A stretch of DNA of 27,463 nucleotides. Source: Beverwykella pulmonaria. Lineage: Eukaryota > Ascomycota > Dothideomycetes > Pleosporales > Melanommataceae. The translations under genes and the position numbers were made by a program. Each line of letters begins with the position of its first letter. Position 1 is the first letter of the stretch. The notes beneath the pieces are model-generated. The model was not told the DNA's origin, did no database searches, and saw nothing but the letters and a program-made list of their open reading frames with translations. The stretch lies in assembly GCA_001599595.1 (NCBI GenBank), contig BCHH01000013.1, positions 995,848 through 1,023,310 of the forward strand. The letters run 5' to 3'. Shown piece after piece: positions 9,735 to 20,324 of the stretch.

Positions 9735-10679
9735 ATGCCGTCAACCACACTCAAACGACGATGGACCGAGGATGGGATGCGCGGCAAGGTGCCGAAGAAG
9801 CAGAAGAAGGTCAAGAAGCAGCGCGCATACCACAGTTCGAGTGAGAGCGAGAATGAAGACGGGAAATTCGCGACAGACGCTCCCGCGAAGGACCACGCTC
9901 CCACGAAGGACTTCGCACCTGTAGATCTAGGGAGCAGCGAAGACGAGGCGGAGAGGCCAGCAAAGCCACTACCAAAGCTCAAGGCCAAGATTGTGAAACA
10001 GGGAATACTGAAAGAAGCTCCCGCAGTGGAAGAAGCTGAGGAAAACGATGAATTGGAGCTGGACGGAGACGATGATGATGACGAAAATCAAGCAGAAGCC
10101 AGAGTGGAGGACTCGGAATCAGACACGTCCGACGGTTCAGACGGTTCAGATGTATCGGAGACCTCAACGAATAATCCCCGCAGAGTGAAGAAACGAAACG
10201 ACCCTGAAGCCTTCGCGACCTCGATATCCAGAATCCTCAGCACTAAGCTGACGACACAAAAACGCTCCGAACCCATCCTTTCCCGGTCCAAGTCCGCGCA
10301 GGATACAAACAAGTCGCTGCTGGACCACAAGTTGACCCAGAAGGCGAATCGACAGGTGCTGGCCGACAAAAAGGCCGCGCAAGAGAAGGGCCATGTCAAG
10401 GATGTGCTAGGTCTGGATCATGTGGAAGTCAGCACCGCGGCGGTTACCGCACAAGAGAAGCAGCTTCGGCGGACGGCGCAGAAGGGCGTCATCAAGCTGT
10501 TCAACGCCGTGCGGGCCGCTCAGGTCAAGGGAGAGCAGGCAGAGAAAGAGGCGCGGATGAAGGGCGTGGTGGGCATGTCTAAGCGGGAGGAGAACGTCAA
10601 GGAGATGAGCAAGCAGGGATTCTTGGAGCAGATCACGAACAGCGGGATAAAAAAGAAGGAGGGAAGCGCTGATCTATGA
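9735..10679 (+). CDS. RRP15: Ribosomal RNA-processing protein 15 (Rrp15p domain)
   Basis: Nucleolar factor required for pre-60S maturation and 27S pre-rRNA processing in yeast. Single exon of 314 residues. The N-terminus is basic (KVPKKQKKVKKQR), followed by Ser/Glu/Asp-rich acidic stretches typical of nucleolar proteins. The Rrp15p domain begins at NDPEAFATSISRILSTKL (about 155) and continues through SLLDHKL, the Lys-rich helical region, and TAQKGVIKLFNAVRAAQ (about 247-263). It ends with MSKREENVKEMSKQGFLEQI. It is shorter than a full acidic-tail version but the domain looks intact. Shares an intergenic region of about 217 bp with SRP54, which may act as a bidirectional promoter. Confidence 0.93.
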   Translation: MPSTTLKRRWTEDGMRGKVPKKQKKVKKQRAYHSSSESENEDGKFATDAPAKDHAPTKDFAPVDLGSSEDEAERPAKPLPKLKAKIVKQGILKEAPAVEEAEENDELELDGDDDDDENQAEARVEDSESDTSDGSDGSDVSETSTNNPRRVKKRNDPEAFATSISRILSTKLTTQKRSEPILSRSKSAQDTNKSLLDHKLTQKANRQVLADKKAAQEKGHVKDVLGLDHVEVSTAAVTAQEKQLRRTAQKGVIKLFNAVRAAQVKGEQAEKEARMKGVVGMSKREENVKEMSKQGFLEQITNSGIKKKEGSADL

Positions 10680-10935
10680 GGTCAGTGATAGCGACTCGGT
10701 TCACGGCGCTCATGTTCTCGGCGCGGGAGGACGAAAATTCATGATACCACCCACAATGCATAACACCATCCATCCAATGTTTCAAAAATTTTGCCATTGA
10801 CGCCGATGCTCGCCCTCATGGAGATGGTCCGATATGGTACAGTGTGTCTCTACATCGCCCGCCCGTCGTTGCAACTATGTTGGAAGACTTCTGCTTCTCC
10901 TCGAAGCGCTTGCCTACAGTACTTCCTTTCCCCCA

Positions 10936-11641
10936 CTACCTGCTGGCAAAATCACTCGCCTGCAGATTCTTCGTCATCAGCGGCAGCTTCACCACTAACC
11001 CGTCCAGCTCCTTGCTCATCTTGACTTGACATCCCAGCCTGCTCGTCTCGGTTAGCCCAAATGCCTGGTCCAGCATGTCGTTCTCCTCGTCGTCGGGCTC
11101 TTCCATGGCGTCGTAGTGGTCGGACACGACCACAACGTGGCAGGTGGAGCAGGCACACGAGCCCCCGCATGCGCCCTCCATCTCAATGTCATTTGCCAGT
11201 GCGATGTCGAGGAGATTGTCGCCGTCGGCCACTTCGAATACGTGGGAGTCGCCCTCTTTGTCTATGAAGGTAATGGTGCGCCTGAAATGCCTGGTTAGTG
11301 AGCTGGTCTCCGACTCTAGTGCAGCGCCTGTCATACTCTTCCCCCGGTCTCGGCGGGTCGAGGTGGCCATGTCGCGATAGGGGGGTCGAGGAGAAGGCTC
11401 TTCGATCGTGGACCACACTGGCAGGCGCAGCGAAGCGAGCGCTTGGACTGGCCCGTGATAGCAGCGGTCCCGTTCTGGCAGCTACATGGCGACTTGTTGG
11501 TGCACACGGGGCCCAATTCCTCGCGGCACTGTGGAAGCGATGGCTCCGCGCGGAAGCCGGGGGTGCTGTCGAAGACGAGACGAAGGGGGAGCGGGACAGC
11601 GCCCGCAAGAGGGCTCTCTCCTGTGCGCCAGCGCCCACCAT
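10936..11641 (-). CDS. YAH1: Mitochondrial [2Fe-2S] ferredoxin (adrenodoxin type)
   Basis: Matrix ferredoxin that passes electrons from ferredoxin reductase to Fe-S cluster assembly and to heme A and ubiquinone synthesis. Two exons, 11641-11337 and 11281-10936, about 216 residues. The 55-nt intron (GTATGA...CTAAC...CAG) joins phase 2 to phase 2, restoring GEE-RTITFIDKEG. The first 100 residues are rich in Arg, Ser and Ala with few acidic residues, consistent with a mitochondrial presequence; RRAFSSTPLS is a typical cleavage neighbourhood. Cluster ligands are C140, C146, C149 and C186 (CGGSCACSTC, then RLGCQVKM), with one additional Cys at 144. The acidic DEEND segment for partner binding is present. 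The C-terminal LQASDFASR ending is uncertain, because a GC donor just before it could in principle extend the gene. Divergent from UGO1. Confidence 0.95.
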
Positions 11642-11914
11642 AACTCGCGCTCAATGTCGGTAGAGGAGGGAGAGCTTGCTGGCGGCGAAAATGCAGCGAA
11701 AGAGTGCGCCGAACGCTCCGCCATGTCCTGCGCAACGTGAAATATTTCCGATGCGAGCTCGGGCCGCCGCGCGGGCCGGGCTTGGCCTTTATCGACAAGG
11801 ATCATGGGCGTCTGAAAACCTTCGAGCCCACGGCGGGCAGGCACAACGGCAAAACCACAACAACAGAGCAGCCCCCCTCTCTCTCCTCCTCTCTCCCCCC
11901 TCCCCATATCCACC

Positions 11915-13598
11915 ATGGCGGCCTCGCGCGACGCCCCCAATCCGCTGCGTCCCTACTACATCCCGCCCTCGATTGGGCCCGCACACGACGTGCCCCAGAA
12001 CCACACCGCTCCCGCGCCCGCACCCTCCTATGCCTCACGCACTCCCAAGCCGAGCTTTGGCAGCCAGGCGCGCGACATGCTCTCCGACCTCGACTACGAC
12101 TCGTACCTGCCAGACGACTCGCCCTCCCTGGCCGGCCATGCGAAGAGACTGATCGACCAAGCGCTCTGGAACTACACCTCTGTGCTGCTCGCCCAGCCAT
12201 TCGAGGTCGCGAAGACGATCCTGCAGGTGCACCAGGCCCCGGGGCAGGTCCCGGGGCTCATCACAGCCGCGGACTCGCCCCGGACGAGACCGAGCTCCTT
12301 TGCGAGCGGGAAATTCCAGGACGTATGCTTCTCTTGCGGCGGCCATTGCGAAGCAGAACGAAGACTGACTGGGACAGTTTCCCTCTGACGAATCTGACGA
12401 CGACTCTCCCGACTACTTCACCTCGGCCGCGTCTCGCTCGCTTGATCCGCCCTTCTCGCCGCCCGGCGCCAACTCTCGCTCGCCCATGCGCCGTCGCCAC
12501 GAGCCGAGTCGGTCCAACTCGTCTACGCCCACACAGGCACCCCCGCCTGCGCTCCGCAGCCTCGAGCTCAGAAAGTCCGACTCTCTGTTCGAGGTCATCG
12601 CCCAGCTGTGGCAGAAGGAATCGGCGTGGGGCGTCTGGAAAGGCACAAACGTGACATTTGTCTACAATTTCCTGCTCAAGACCACCGAGAGCTGGACACG
12701 AAGCTTGCTCTCGGCGCTGCTCAACATACCCGACGCCGGCCTCATCGGCACCGCCGCTGGCGGGATCGGGGGCCTCGACATCATCGACAGCCCCAGCCCG
12801 CTGCTGACCCTCGCTGTGGCCGTAACCGCCTCTGCCATTGCCGCCTTCGCCCTGGCACCCCTGGACATTGTCCGCACACGCCTGATCGTCACGCCTACAA
12901 ACGCGCCCCCGCGGACCATATACCCCTCTCTCTCCCTCCTTCCCTCCCTATCGCTTCCTCCCAGCTTGCTCCCCGTAACCCTCCTCCACGCTACGATCCC
13001 CACCATCATATCGTCATCCACGCCCCTCATCCTCCGGTCGTACTTCGCAATCGACCCCATTCTCACGCCCTCTATCTACTCCCTCTCTACCTTCCTCTCG
13101 TCCACCACCGAGCTCTTCCTCCGACTCCCCGTCGAAACCGTCCTCCGGCGCGGCCAAGTCGCCGTCCTCCAGGAACACGAGAACCTCCGCCTCGCCGAGA
13201 ACTTCCGCGACAACCGCGACAAGAAGCCCAAGAGCCCCGTCTTTGGCATGGAAGACGAAGACCCATCCGTGCGCAGCTTCAGAACCATTGTCGAGCCTGG
13301 GCCGTACAAGGGTCTCTTCGGAAGCATATGGTTCATCGTGAGAGAGGAGGGGGTGTCGATTATGGGACCTGGATCTGCAGTAGCGGAAGCTGGAGCGGGG
13401 TCGGCGGCTTCCACTGTGCCTGGAACGCCTGCTACGCCCGCCAAACAAGTCGCCAAACCGCCCGGTTTCTCCGCACGGACGAGGGTCAGGAAAGGCCAGG
13501 GCATCCATGGCCTGTGGCGCGGGTGGAGAGTCGGGTTCTGGGGCCTGGTGGGCGTGTGGGGTGCTGCTGCTCTCGGGGGCGGCGGTGGAGAGTTCTAG
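11915..13598 (+). CDS. UGO1: Mitochondrial fusion and transport protein Ugo1-like
   Basis: Outer-membrane carrier-fold protein that in yeast links Fzo1 and Mgm1 during mitochondrial fusion. Two exons, 11915-12322 and 12378-13598, about 542 residues. The 55-nt intron (GTATGC...CTGAC...CAG) is phase 0 and restores GKFQD-FPSDESDDDS. The N-terminus NPLRPYYIPPSIG is characteristic of filamentous-fungal Ugo1. Degenerate mitochondrial carrier signatures P-x-[DE]-x-x-[RK] appear at PFEVAK (95-100), PLDIVR (about 297-302) and PVETVLR (about 387-393). The inserted Ser/Asp/Pro-rich loops (about 110-190 and 420-470) are longer than in ordinary carriers. A run of C and T precedes the ATG. It ends in a GGGGGEF tail. 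Ordinary metabolite carriers are less likely because the signatures are poor and the N-terminal extension is long. Confidence 0.88.
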
Positions 13599-14129
13599 GG
13601 GAGAGGGTGGACTGACTGTGCACACACGGGTGTGCCATGATTTATATCGATATCCCTATTCACAATGGTGGTAACACTCTACGCTCAATCGGCGAGGGGG
13701 TTGGACGTTATTTGCTTCGAGGCGTGGCGTTTAGACTAGGCTGACATGATTGATGATACTATGGGGTCTTATTTTCGGCTGATTGCGGAGACGGATGTTG
13801 GGCGGTATATCCTATGTACATACTCGCCAGGCGGTGCGTACGTGTCAGAAAATACTCCACTTCAAGCAGATAGTTCGATTGGGTACTACGACTATGACCC
13901 CGCGCAAAGAATTGCCAAAGACAGACTCGTTTCCGCTGCTTGAGACGCCCTTCGAAAGGCTTTCTTTTTGTTATTTGTACATGGCAGCTGTATTTCACCA
14001 GGGTATCGTAGTCCTTCCTCTGCCACTTGTCCTAACCATGCGAATTTTGGTCCGGCCCAAACGCCTGTTCCCGTCCATCTTTTCTTGGATACGAATTCGT
14101 CCGTCTCACGCCTAAAGCCATGCCCCATC

Positions 14130-15229
14130 TCATATCCACTTCATAGCCTCGCTCCTCTCCAGTCCTATCATGGCCTTCTCATCCACGGCGTCCCCCAACA
14201 CACCTGCTTTCTGCAGTATGCCCACCGTCTTCTCGATCACGGACCTGTCTACGCCGCGCACGTCATGCGCAAACCGCACCGTCTTGAGCCACTCCCGAGC
14301 ATCCTCCTCGGAATAGTCCAGCTTCGTACTTATGTACGCGACGGCTTCGTCCTGGTTCTCCTCGAAATGCGTAACGCCCTTGTTGATTTTCTGCAGCACG
14401 TCTTCCAGCTCCGGCTTCAGCGCGGGCTGCGACGCATGCGCGCCCGAGGACCAGTTGGGGGGGTGCAGGAGCGCGGTGGAGGCGACGATTTTCCACGAGG
14501 ACCAGGGCGTGTAGATTTCGCCGATGCGTTTTATGGACCCGTTGTCGTAGTACCGCTTGGAAGTGAAGTGCTCCCACATGAAGAAGTCGGCGGTGCCCGC
14601 ATTCACGCCCTCCCTCAGGCGTGCAAATGTCTCGAGCGGCTCCACGAGGAAGGGCGGCTCGGGGCGGGCGGCATCGAGCCAGCCCTGCTGGTCGGCCAGC
14701 ACGTAGCTCATGACATAGCTCCCGCTTCCGATCCTGCTCACGCCGACCTTCTTCCCCTGCAGGTCCTGGACGGAGGCCAAGTCGGCCCGGCGCGCGCCCG
14801 TGGAGATGGCCCAGCACAGCGGCGTCTCGACGTACGTCCCCACGACGCGGAATCCGGCGTCTTTCTGGGCGGCCTGCGCTTTGCCCAGCGCGGCTACCCA
14901 GCCCTCGGTGAGGCCGACCCCGATGTCGATGTCCCCGGACTGGAGCGCCGTGACCATGTGGCCGGTGCCGGCGGGGTAGGGGAGCAGGGTGGCCGTGAGG
15001 TGGTGGTGCTTTTTGGCGAATTCGAGGGGGGTGGAGAAGTGCTCTGGCGGCTGTTAGATGGGGCGGGGACCCGGAGGGGAGGGGCAGGCGTGCCAGGAAC
15101 GAAGCCAATGCGAAGATTCGAGGCCGACATGTTGCCTGTGGAGAAGCGGCGGAAGGAGCCTGGTATGGATGCAGTGCGCAGCGTGTGCGGCAGCGTCGCC
15201 ATGCGCGAGAAAGGGAGGGCCCGTAGCAT
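14130..15229 (-). CDS. Type 2 periplasmic-binding-fold protein (Ca3427/NMT1-THI5-like), probably mitochondrial
   Basis: Fungal member of the periplasmic binding protein type 2 fold, close to the Candida Ca3427 group and more distantly to NMT1/THI5 and sulfonate-binding SsuA proteins. The ligand is unknown. Model: exons 15229-15094 and 15043-14130, about 349 residues. The join gives LRIGFVP-EHFSTPLEFAKKHH, the expected family opening, then a GDIDIGVGLTEGW motif, VGVSRIGSGSY, DFFMWEHFTSKRY and IYTPWSSWKI, where ligand contacts usually lie. The intron needed (15044-15093, 50 nt) starts GCACGC rather than GT. Upstream residues MLRALPFSRMATLPHTLRTA and SFRRFSTGN resemble a mitochondrial presequence; in-frame ATGs at 15202 and 15130 are alternative starts. 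Divergent from the flavin monooxygenase gene. Confidence 0.8.
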
Positions 15230-15695
15230 GGCGCGATACGCTCGGTCGCGTGAGGGGCGGCGGTGCGCGGCTTGGAGGGTGCTGCCACGGCCGTCGAGGC
15301 GTCGCAATGCGTGGGCAAAGTATCGACAGGCAGAGGAGACAAGCAGCACGCAGTCGAGCTCAGCGAAGTGAGCGGCGGAGTAAGCAAGGGAGCATCAGCT
15401 CAGCTTCGAATCCGTGGATATAAACTCAGCGCACAGACACTTGCCGTTCCGATCGCGCGTTCCGGCTCGGTCCGATTTCCGTCCCATCAGGGTTCTTGCC
15501 GAGGATCACATGACTCCGCACTCTCTCATTCCCACATTCGTGGGCTCCCGTCGCGTCTTGAGCGTGCGCGTTGATACCCATAGACTTCTGTCGTTCGGCC
15601 CCTAGATTATACTGTGTAGAGCGGCTTTCCATCGCAGATACGCTTGCATGACCGCCCTCGCGTCTTTAGCTTGCACAGTACATCACCGCGAGCAC
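15230..15695. promoter_or_regulatory. Shared intergenic region of a divergent gene pair
   Basis: 466 bp separate the start chosen for the PBP2-like gene from the flavin monooxygenase start. A TATAAA lies at 15419-15424 in the plus orientation, and CACATGAC occurs near 15506 and again at the monooxygenase start. The left part could belong to a longer N-terminus of the PBP2 gene, whose frame stays open to an ATG at 15349. Confidence 0.4.
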
Positions 15696-17264
15696 ATGAC
15701 TTCTCTCCGAGCGAAAACCATAGCCATCATAGGCGCTGGCCCCTCGGGCTTAGCTGCTGCAAAGTAAGACCGAGTCCATGTAGCCTTCCTCGCCCGCCAT
15801 CTCCGCTCATCGCCAACCAATGCCAGATATCTCCGCGCCGAAAAGGCCTTCGACAAGATCACTGTCTTCGAGCAGCGCAGCCAGGCTGGGGGAATATGGA
15901 ACTCTACGCCCGATGACCGGACGGAAGATCTCTTCACTATTCCCCAGACGGATCCGAGGGGCAAGAACCAAGACCCGGCATGGCGCGAGTCCCAGGGTCG
16001 CGCTTACGGGTCTGTGGACGGCGTGAATGGCGCCAACGGTGTCAAGAAAGTGCCGAGTTTCCTGTCGCCAGTGTATGACACATTGGAAACAAATATCCCG
16101 AGGGGGCTGATGGGCTTCCAGGACCTGGACTGGCCGCAAGACAGCCAGCTTTTCCCCAAACATGAGACAGTGCTGGACTATATCCAAGAGTATGGCAAGC
16201 CTGTCCAGGACTTGGTAGAATACGAAACCCAAGTCACCGACGTCTCCGCCGCAGACGCAGACTACGGCGGCCGCTGGAGCGTAACCACACGAAGCATTCG
16301 CTCCAACATATCACAGCAAACCATCTACGACGCTGTCGTCGTAGCCAACGGCCACTTCATTGTGCCGTATCTTCCTGACATACATGGCATCCGCGAATGG
16401 AACACGGCACACCCCGGCGCCATAACGCACTCCAAATACTACCGCCGCCCCTCCGAATTCTCCGACCAAAAGGTCATCGTCGTCGGCAACTCGGCGTCCG
16501 GTGTCGACATAAGCACCCAGATCGCCGCCGTCTCCTCGCTCCCTCTGCTCTGGTCCGTCCAGTCCGCCTCCATGTTCAAGCCGCTCTCCGACACGCGCAA
16601 ACGCGAATTCCCTCCCATCGCCAGATTCCTTCCTGCCACCCGGGGCGTCGAATTTGAAGATGGGAGTGTCGAAACCGATATCGATGCCATTGTATTCGCG
16701 ACGGGCTACTTCTACTCCTTGCCGTTTCTGGAAAATGTAAAGCCCGAGCTGATAGGCGATGGGACGCATGTACAGCATACGTACCAGCATCTCTTCTACG
16801 CGCCCCGGCCGACCCTGTCGTTGCTGGCGCTCAACCAGCGCGTGATCCCGTTTCCTATCGCTGAGGCGCAGGCTGCCGTGCTTGCCAGAGTATATTCGGG
16901 CCGTTTGCTACTTCCTTCTCTTTCCGCTATGGCGCAGTGGGAAGAAGAGGTGAGGAAGGAACAAGGTGCCGGGCGCAACTTCCACGTCCTCTCATTCCCG
17001 AAGGACGGGAACTACATTAATGAACTGGGGCGGTGGGCCGGGGAAGCGAATACGCGAGGGGAGCTAGAGAACGAAGGGAAGGGGAAATTGGGCCCGAGAT
17101 GGGGAGACTGGGAGTTCTGGTGTCGGGAGAACTTTCCCGCCATCAGAGCTGCTTTTGGGGAGAGGGGGGAGGCGAGATATACGATTAGAAGGCTGGAGGA
17201 GTTGGGCTTTGATTATGGCGAGTATGTGGCGAAGAGGGAGAGGGAGGAGGGTAAACGAATATGA
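15696..17264 (+). CDS. Flavin-containing monooxygenase
   Basis: FAD- and NADPH-dependent monooxygenase that oxidises soft nucleophiles such as thiols or amines. Two exons, 15696-15763 and 15827-17264, about 501 residues. The 63-nt intron (GTAAGA...CCAG) joins phase 2 and restores GLAAA-KYLRAEKAFDKITVFEQ. Seen: FAD-binding GAGPSG (13-18), AGGIW (about 39-43), VVVANGHF (about 193-200), the FMO identifying region HPGAITHSKYY (about 218-228, with His in place of the usual Phe), NADPH-binding GNSASG (243-248) and FATGY (313-317). Overall form is like yeast Fmo1, which makes oxidant for disulfide formation, but the substrate cannot be read from sequence. No targeting signal or membrane segment is evident. 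Confidence 0.9.
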
Positions 17265-18698
17265 TTTCGCGGAGCGTTGTTCACGTTCTTGAACAGTACC
17301 GTGGAGAGTGTTTAGAATATAACAACCGTGGCATCTCTGCGTTGTATGCCTATAGGGAACCCCCTCTATTTCCTCTACATAGGTATACATTGCTTTTCAT
17401 CAATCATCTCACACTCTCCTTGAATCTTCCATCCAGATCGAACTTAAAGGGACGCCCGTGCTTATTTTTGCCTGACATATGAACAAGGTGTACAACCGAC
17501 AATTTAGGGCTGCGAGTTACACGTCATAGTGTCATGAGGCAAGCCTTTCGGACAAAAACTCAAAATGTATTCTTGAGAGGGAGGTGGGAGCTTGACGCTG
17601 CCGGCCATTGGTTGTGTTGACTTTATTTTGGGTAGGTTTGCACATGCGAAATTTTCCAGACTATATTAAAATAATTTCTGGAACAGTGGAGAATTGCCTT
17701 CACCGTAATCGAATATGCCTGGAGATACATAATTCCGCAGTGTTGATATTGAGAGCTTGAAAATATCATTGGTGTCAACGATTAGGAAAATCGGAGAGGT
17801 GGAGTAGTTCAACTATGGCGGTACCTTTTGTGACAATAATACTGTGTACTACAACACAACGAACACATGTGAAGTAGTGTGTGGGGAACTTATATATCCC
17901 ATTTTTGGCATGAGACACGATTTACGTGAATGAGCTACCTTCGTTCACAAACTGGCATGGTGGTAGGCAGGAATGTATGAAACAGGATCATATTTGTCAG
18001 TGAAGCTCAGAGTCATGACTTTGAAAGATGGCTAAGGATTTAAATTGGGTGTGTATCTAAGTGTGATGTGTCCAGCTGATACATATGCGCAGACTGATTA
18101 GTCAGTAGCATATCCACGTAACTGGTAGTGGTGTTCCGGGCCTGCAGGACCCAATATGCATGTCTACATATCATCTTCAGTTAATTCCAGGCTTAAATAA
18201 AGCTCAACTGAATTATGTCAGATTACAATGGAAGCGAAAGCTTCTACGATTGGGCCATCATCCACAACAAGGTTCGGCTAAGCCTGCAGATGCTGGAAGC
18301 AGCATGGTAACCAGGTGAGCCTCTCAGCATCAGCATTGTAAACGAAGAGGAACGTTCGTTTGTGCATGAGGGTATCTTCAGCCTATAAAATTTGTCCACG
18401 GGTCGATGTGCGCATATTTATTGGAGCCTAATACAATTTCTCATGTTTACGTTGCTGCCGACGAGCGTGGACCGACTCTAGACGATGCCGTGGACCTCTT
18501 CGTTAAGTACTGTTGTGAATAGCTCTGAATTAATTAGCTACCAAGCAATGCGTTTGTCTCTGCTCATGTGTGTTACGATGTGCATTGTGTAAATTATATT
18601 TATTTGACTTTGAATGCGTAGTTCATGCAAACCTCTTCGAGGGAGAAAATATGTACTAAGAAAATAAATTTTCGACATATTAGCTACTTGGGCATCGC
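17265..18698. other. AT-rich intergenic region
   Basis: About 1.4 kb with no coding stretch I can support. It is richer in A and T than the gene-dense core to its left and marks the change to sparsely coding DNA. No tRNA-like or clear repeat structure was seen. Confidence 0.55.
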
Positions 18699-20138
18699 TC
18701 AAGTTCCCGCAATCTTACTATATGGCGTAGCTCCTGGGTAGAAACTAGCTGGAATCGTAGGAATCGGGATGCTCACGGTAGTCCCGAAAGCAGTCTTCAA
18801 ATCACCCGCCATGGTTGCAGCAGTATATCCTGACGGGGCTGCCGTTTGGGTGCTTGTGGTTGCCGCATACGACTTAGCAGTTCCAGATTTAAGGCATAAG
18901 CCAGATCCAAAGCCCGAGCGGCAGGAGTACAGTTGCTTGGACCCAGCCTCCGTCCACATTGCAAGATCAGTGATCGTGATATCTGTGCAGGGAGCTTTGT
19001 CTGCACAGGCAACCTTTACGGGGCCACGTTGTGCTCCATTGGCTTCTGTACCCTTCCAGTTCTTGAAAGTCAAGTTGCTAAGCTGGACGCCATCTCCATC
19101 GAGTGTGCTCATGCTCGACCAATACTGATCGATGTCTAGAGAGTAGGCATTTCCATGTCCGATGAAGTTCTCAAAGATGACGTCTTCGACATAACCACTG
19201 CCTCCATTGGATTTGATCATCATCATTTGATTCGACTTCCATGTGTAGACGTTCTTGTAGTGGACTTGGGAAATGGCGGTACCGACTCCGAGAGATCCCA
19301 TCGCGCAACCGCCGCTCGAGTTGCAGTATATGTTCTCGATGAGGATGTTCTTGGAAGGGCTCTTGACCGTAACGCACTCGTCTTTGTTGGTAACCATGAC
19401 CTGTTGCGAATTAGCTCGAAACGATCTGGATCAAACCAGTGAAGAAGTCTCACATCGTGAATCCATATATTATTGCTCCAAACATCGATACCGTCTAGGC
19501 CTCCCCAGTCTCCACCACGGATAGCCATATTATACACCTCTCCATTCGTGCACGTGTCCAAGGAGAAATGGAACGCAGGGGAGTCAACGAGAATGATATC
19601 GTGAACAGAGAAGTTGGTGACCTTGTTTAGTCGAAGTATACGAGCGCCAGACCTGCTGCCTTGGGCGTGAATCTCGTATCCATTGCCTGCATAGCTGTCA
19701 GCGGAGACAAGGAATCTTAAGACGTAGGGGCAGCGTACCTTGAATGGCACCTTTGCCCGTGCTGCTGAAGAATTCAAAGTCGTCGGTTGCGCCAACGAAG
19801 ATCATGTTTCCGCCATCTGTTCCTGTCCGGTAGATAGTACCATCCAACTGAAGCGCCCATGCTGATCCGCCCTTCAAGGTGACCCACGTCTTCATCGCAT
19901 AGTCGCCGGATGGAATCACGACCGTACCACCTGTCTTACACGCAGCCCAAGCAGAGGCTAGCGGAGGTCCAAGATCGGTGGTTTTGTCCGCCTTCGCTCC
20001 GTAATTCAGGACATTGCAGGTCTTCTTGGCGGTCTTCGTTGCTACAGTCGTCAAAGGGCCAACTTTTCCGGACAATTGACCAAGCACCGCCGTGGGCAAA
20101 AGCGCAACTGCGCCGAGAAGAAATTGAGAAATATGCAT
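18699..20138 (-). CDS. rhgA: Secreted rhamnogalacturonan hydrolase, GH28
   Basis: Endo-acting hydrolase that cuts the GalA-Rha backbone of rhamnogalacturonan I in pectin hairy regions. Three exons, 20138-19739, 19686-19454 and 19400-18699, about 444 residues. The introns are 52 nt (GTACGC...CTGAC...GCAG) and 53 nt (GTGAGA...ACAG), and all phases agree. A signal peptide ([20 protein letters not shown]) is followed by QLSGKVGPL, the usual mature start in Aspergillus RhgA. Then come [37 protein letters not shown] and [12 protein letters not shown], carrying the conserved acidic residues of the GH28 beta-helix active site, and GGCAMGS and IKSNGGSGY. The C-terminus [19 protein letters not shown] matches the rhamnogalacturonase subgroup rather than polygalacturonases. 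It suggests a plant-associated lifestyle. Confidence 0.95.
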
Positions 20139-20257
20139 AACTTGAATCGAACGACTGCTCAGCAGAAAACGAATGTAAGAAGACACAGTGGTAGATAAAG
20201 AATGAAAACTGGCTTCAGCACCGGTTGATGTGCGTTTAGAACTTGAGGAGTTCCGAA

Positions 20258-20324
20258 GATTATATGAAAGCTCGACGATTCACCAGGGGTCCCTCATTTA
20301 AGCCAATCTGACAACAATGCGGGG
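20258..20324 (-). promoter_or_regulatory. Candidate promoter elements of the rhamnogalacturonase gene
   Basis: A TATA-like CATATAAT (minus strand, around 20258-20265) lies about 120 bp upstream of the ATG. GCGGGG at 20319-20324 fits the CreA carbon-catabolite-repressor consensus SYGGRG, and a plus-strand CCAAT lies near 20302. Together these resemble promoters of glucose-repressed pectinase genes, but each motif is short and could occur by chance. Confidence 0.35.

Noticed and set aside
11189..11418. Frameshift or pseudogene in the ferredoxin gene, suggested by two overlapping frames
   Set aside because: A 55-nt intron with good donor, branch point and acceptor joins the frames in phase, so the gene is intact.
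11704..12654. 316-codon plus-strand frame across the YAH1-UGO1 junction
   Set aside because: It is rich in Arg, Pro and Ala and has no motif. UGO1 in another frame explains the sequence, including a good intron.
12608..13615. 335-codon plus-strand frame rich in Arg, Pro and His
   Set aside because: It overlaps UGO1 exon 2 in another frame, where the carrier signatures lie. The composition is typical of a shadow frame.
13968..15371. 467-codon plus-strand open frame
   Set aside because: It is antisense to the PBP2-like gene, whose minus-strand motifs and splice join are convincing. It is a GC-rich mirror frame with no family motif.
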